Under the pieces are notes generated by a model, which did no database searches, had not been told where the DNA came from, and saw only the letters and a list, made by a program, of their open reading frames with translations. A program made the position numbers and the translations under genes. DNA of 64,000 nt from Corynebacterium glaucum. GTDB taxonomy: Bacteria > Actinomycetota > Actinomycetes > Mycobacteriales > Mycobacteriaceae. Positions 63,520 to 64,000 of the stretch are shown piece after piece. Numbering within the stretch: the first letter of the stretch is position 1; every line of letters starts with the position of its first letter. Where the stretch lies: the NCBI RefSeq assembly GCF_002287505.1, contig NZ_CP019688.1:1-64000 (forward strand), in the 5' to 3' direction.

Positions 63520-64000
63520 CTAACGCCCGCGCCGCATCCGCTTCAGAATCCCCGGCAGGTATGCGGCGAAGATGAGCACGCAGATCAGCCGGACGAGCTG
63601 CATCGCGATCACGGCCGGGCCCGCGCCACCCTCTGTGGAGAGCACCAGCACCGTCTCAAGCGCGCCGGGGCTGGTGGCGAGGTATCCCTCGTAGAACGTG
63701 ATGCCCATCCACTTCGACATCACCCAGCCCAGACCCGCGCACGCCGCCATCAGAGCTGCGATGTAGGCAAGGGTGGCCGGCAGGAGCCGACTGAATTGCT
63801 TGAGTGCAGGCACCGACAGCGCGCCGCCGCACATCCAGCCGAGTACCACAAACGCCACCACGCTCAGCGGTCGTGGGGAGACAATCGGAATGTTCAGCAC
63901 ACTGCCTACCGCGACCGTCGTCAGCATCGGGCCGAACACTGACGCATTCGGCAGGTGCAGTAGCTTGCCCAGCGGCACGCCAACGACGATGAGCGCGGGA
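63520..64000 (-). CDS. AbrB-family membrane protein (partial; N terminus beyond window)
   Basis: The C-terminal 160 codons of a polytopic protein, with the frame still open at 64000 (PALIVVGVPLGKLLHLP). Motifs such as LHLPNASVFGPML and YLATSPGALETVLVLS match the AbrB duplication family (sometimes called ammonia monooxygenase-like), which are putative transporters of unknown substrate. At least four or five helices are visible. GTG 63978 could start translation, but the homologous region continues upstream, so the gene is truncated by the window edge. Confidence 0.8.
   Translation of the reverse strand, partial: PALIVVGVPLGKLLHLPNASVFGPMLTTVAVGSVLNIPIVSPRPLSVVAFVVLGWMCGGALSVPALKQFSRLLPATLAYIAALMAACAGLGWVMSKWMGITFYEGYLATSPGALETVLVLSTEGGAGPAVIAMQLVRLICVLIFAAYLPGILKRMRRGR

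Overview
The window is a high-GC actinobacterial chromosome segment around the replication origin, almost certainly from a Corynebacterium. The evidence is the gene order dnaA / dnaN-recF-dciA-gyrB / gyrA-DUF3566-tRNA-Ile-tRNA-Ala, the ppiA / rhomboid / crgA region followed by a head-to-tail fhaA-fhaB-pstP-rodA-pbpA-pknA-pknB operon, an IS1249-type transposase, and the many leaderless genes. I cannot name the species from the sequence alone.

Layout. 1-11 kb: replication core (dnaA, dnaN, recF, dciA, gyrB). A 917-residue Thr-rich von Willebrand-A surface protein gene lies between dnaA and dnaN, and the DnaA-box region lies between it and dnaN. 11-13.6 kb: small accessory genes, including an alpha/beta hydrolase, a DUF6918-type protein, a secreted protein and an RHH/Doc-like pair. 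13.6-17 kb: gyrA, a DUF3566 membrane protein and two tRNAs. 17-20.4 kb: two tandem paralogous secreted clan GH-A glycosidases. 20.4-25.2 kb: a DoxX-like protein, a YhgE/Pip exporter with a degenerate ABC ATPase and a divergent TetR regulator, and a membrane protein. 25.5-30.1 kb: metF-metE, ppiA and a rhomboid protease. 30.1-30.9 kb: gene-free DNA with a second cluster of perfect DnaA boxes, hairpins and G-tracts. 30.9-40.6 kb: crgA and the Ser/Thr-kinase cell-growth operon on the minus strand. 40.7-43.4 kb: a 34-residue amphipathic peptide gene, tRNA-Leu, and an IS1249-family element that splits a small zinc-ribbon gene and carries an 8-bp target duplication. 43.5-64 kb: an accessory and metabolic region with an MFS transporter and FAD monooxygenase, a frameshifted gene, a glutaminase-STAS-SRPBCC fusion, a DUF4143 ATPase, a GH13 enzyme, an M20 peptidase, a TetR regulator, a beta-lactamase-fold lipoprotein, AMP nucleosidase, a sirtuin with a GT87-type mannosyltransferase, a DAACS transporter, a gamma-carbonic anhydrase, a ROK regulator, a DUF885 hydrolase and an AbrB-type membrane protein cut by the window edge.

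The signals I rate highest are these. (1) The dispersed motif GTCGATAAGC occurs 12 times, in three reading frames and between genes, with a purine/A-rich tail in the unconstrained copies. (2) A second DnaA-box cluster lies about 25 kb from the origin. (3) The IS insertion can be reconstructed exactly. (4) Two leaderless genes diverge from overlapping -10 hexamers. (5) The glutaminase has an unusual domain fusion. (6) MtrA-type GTAAC direct repeats lie in front of cell-surface genes.
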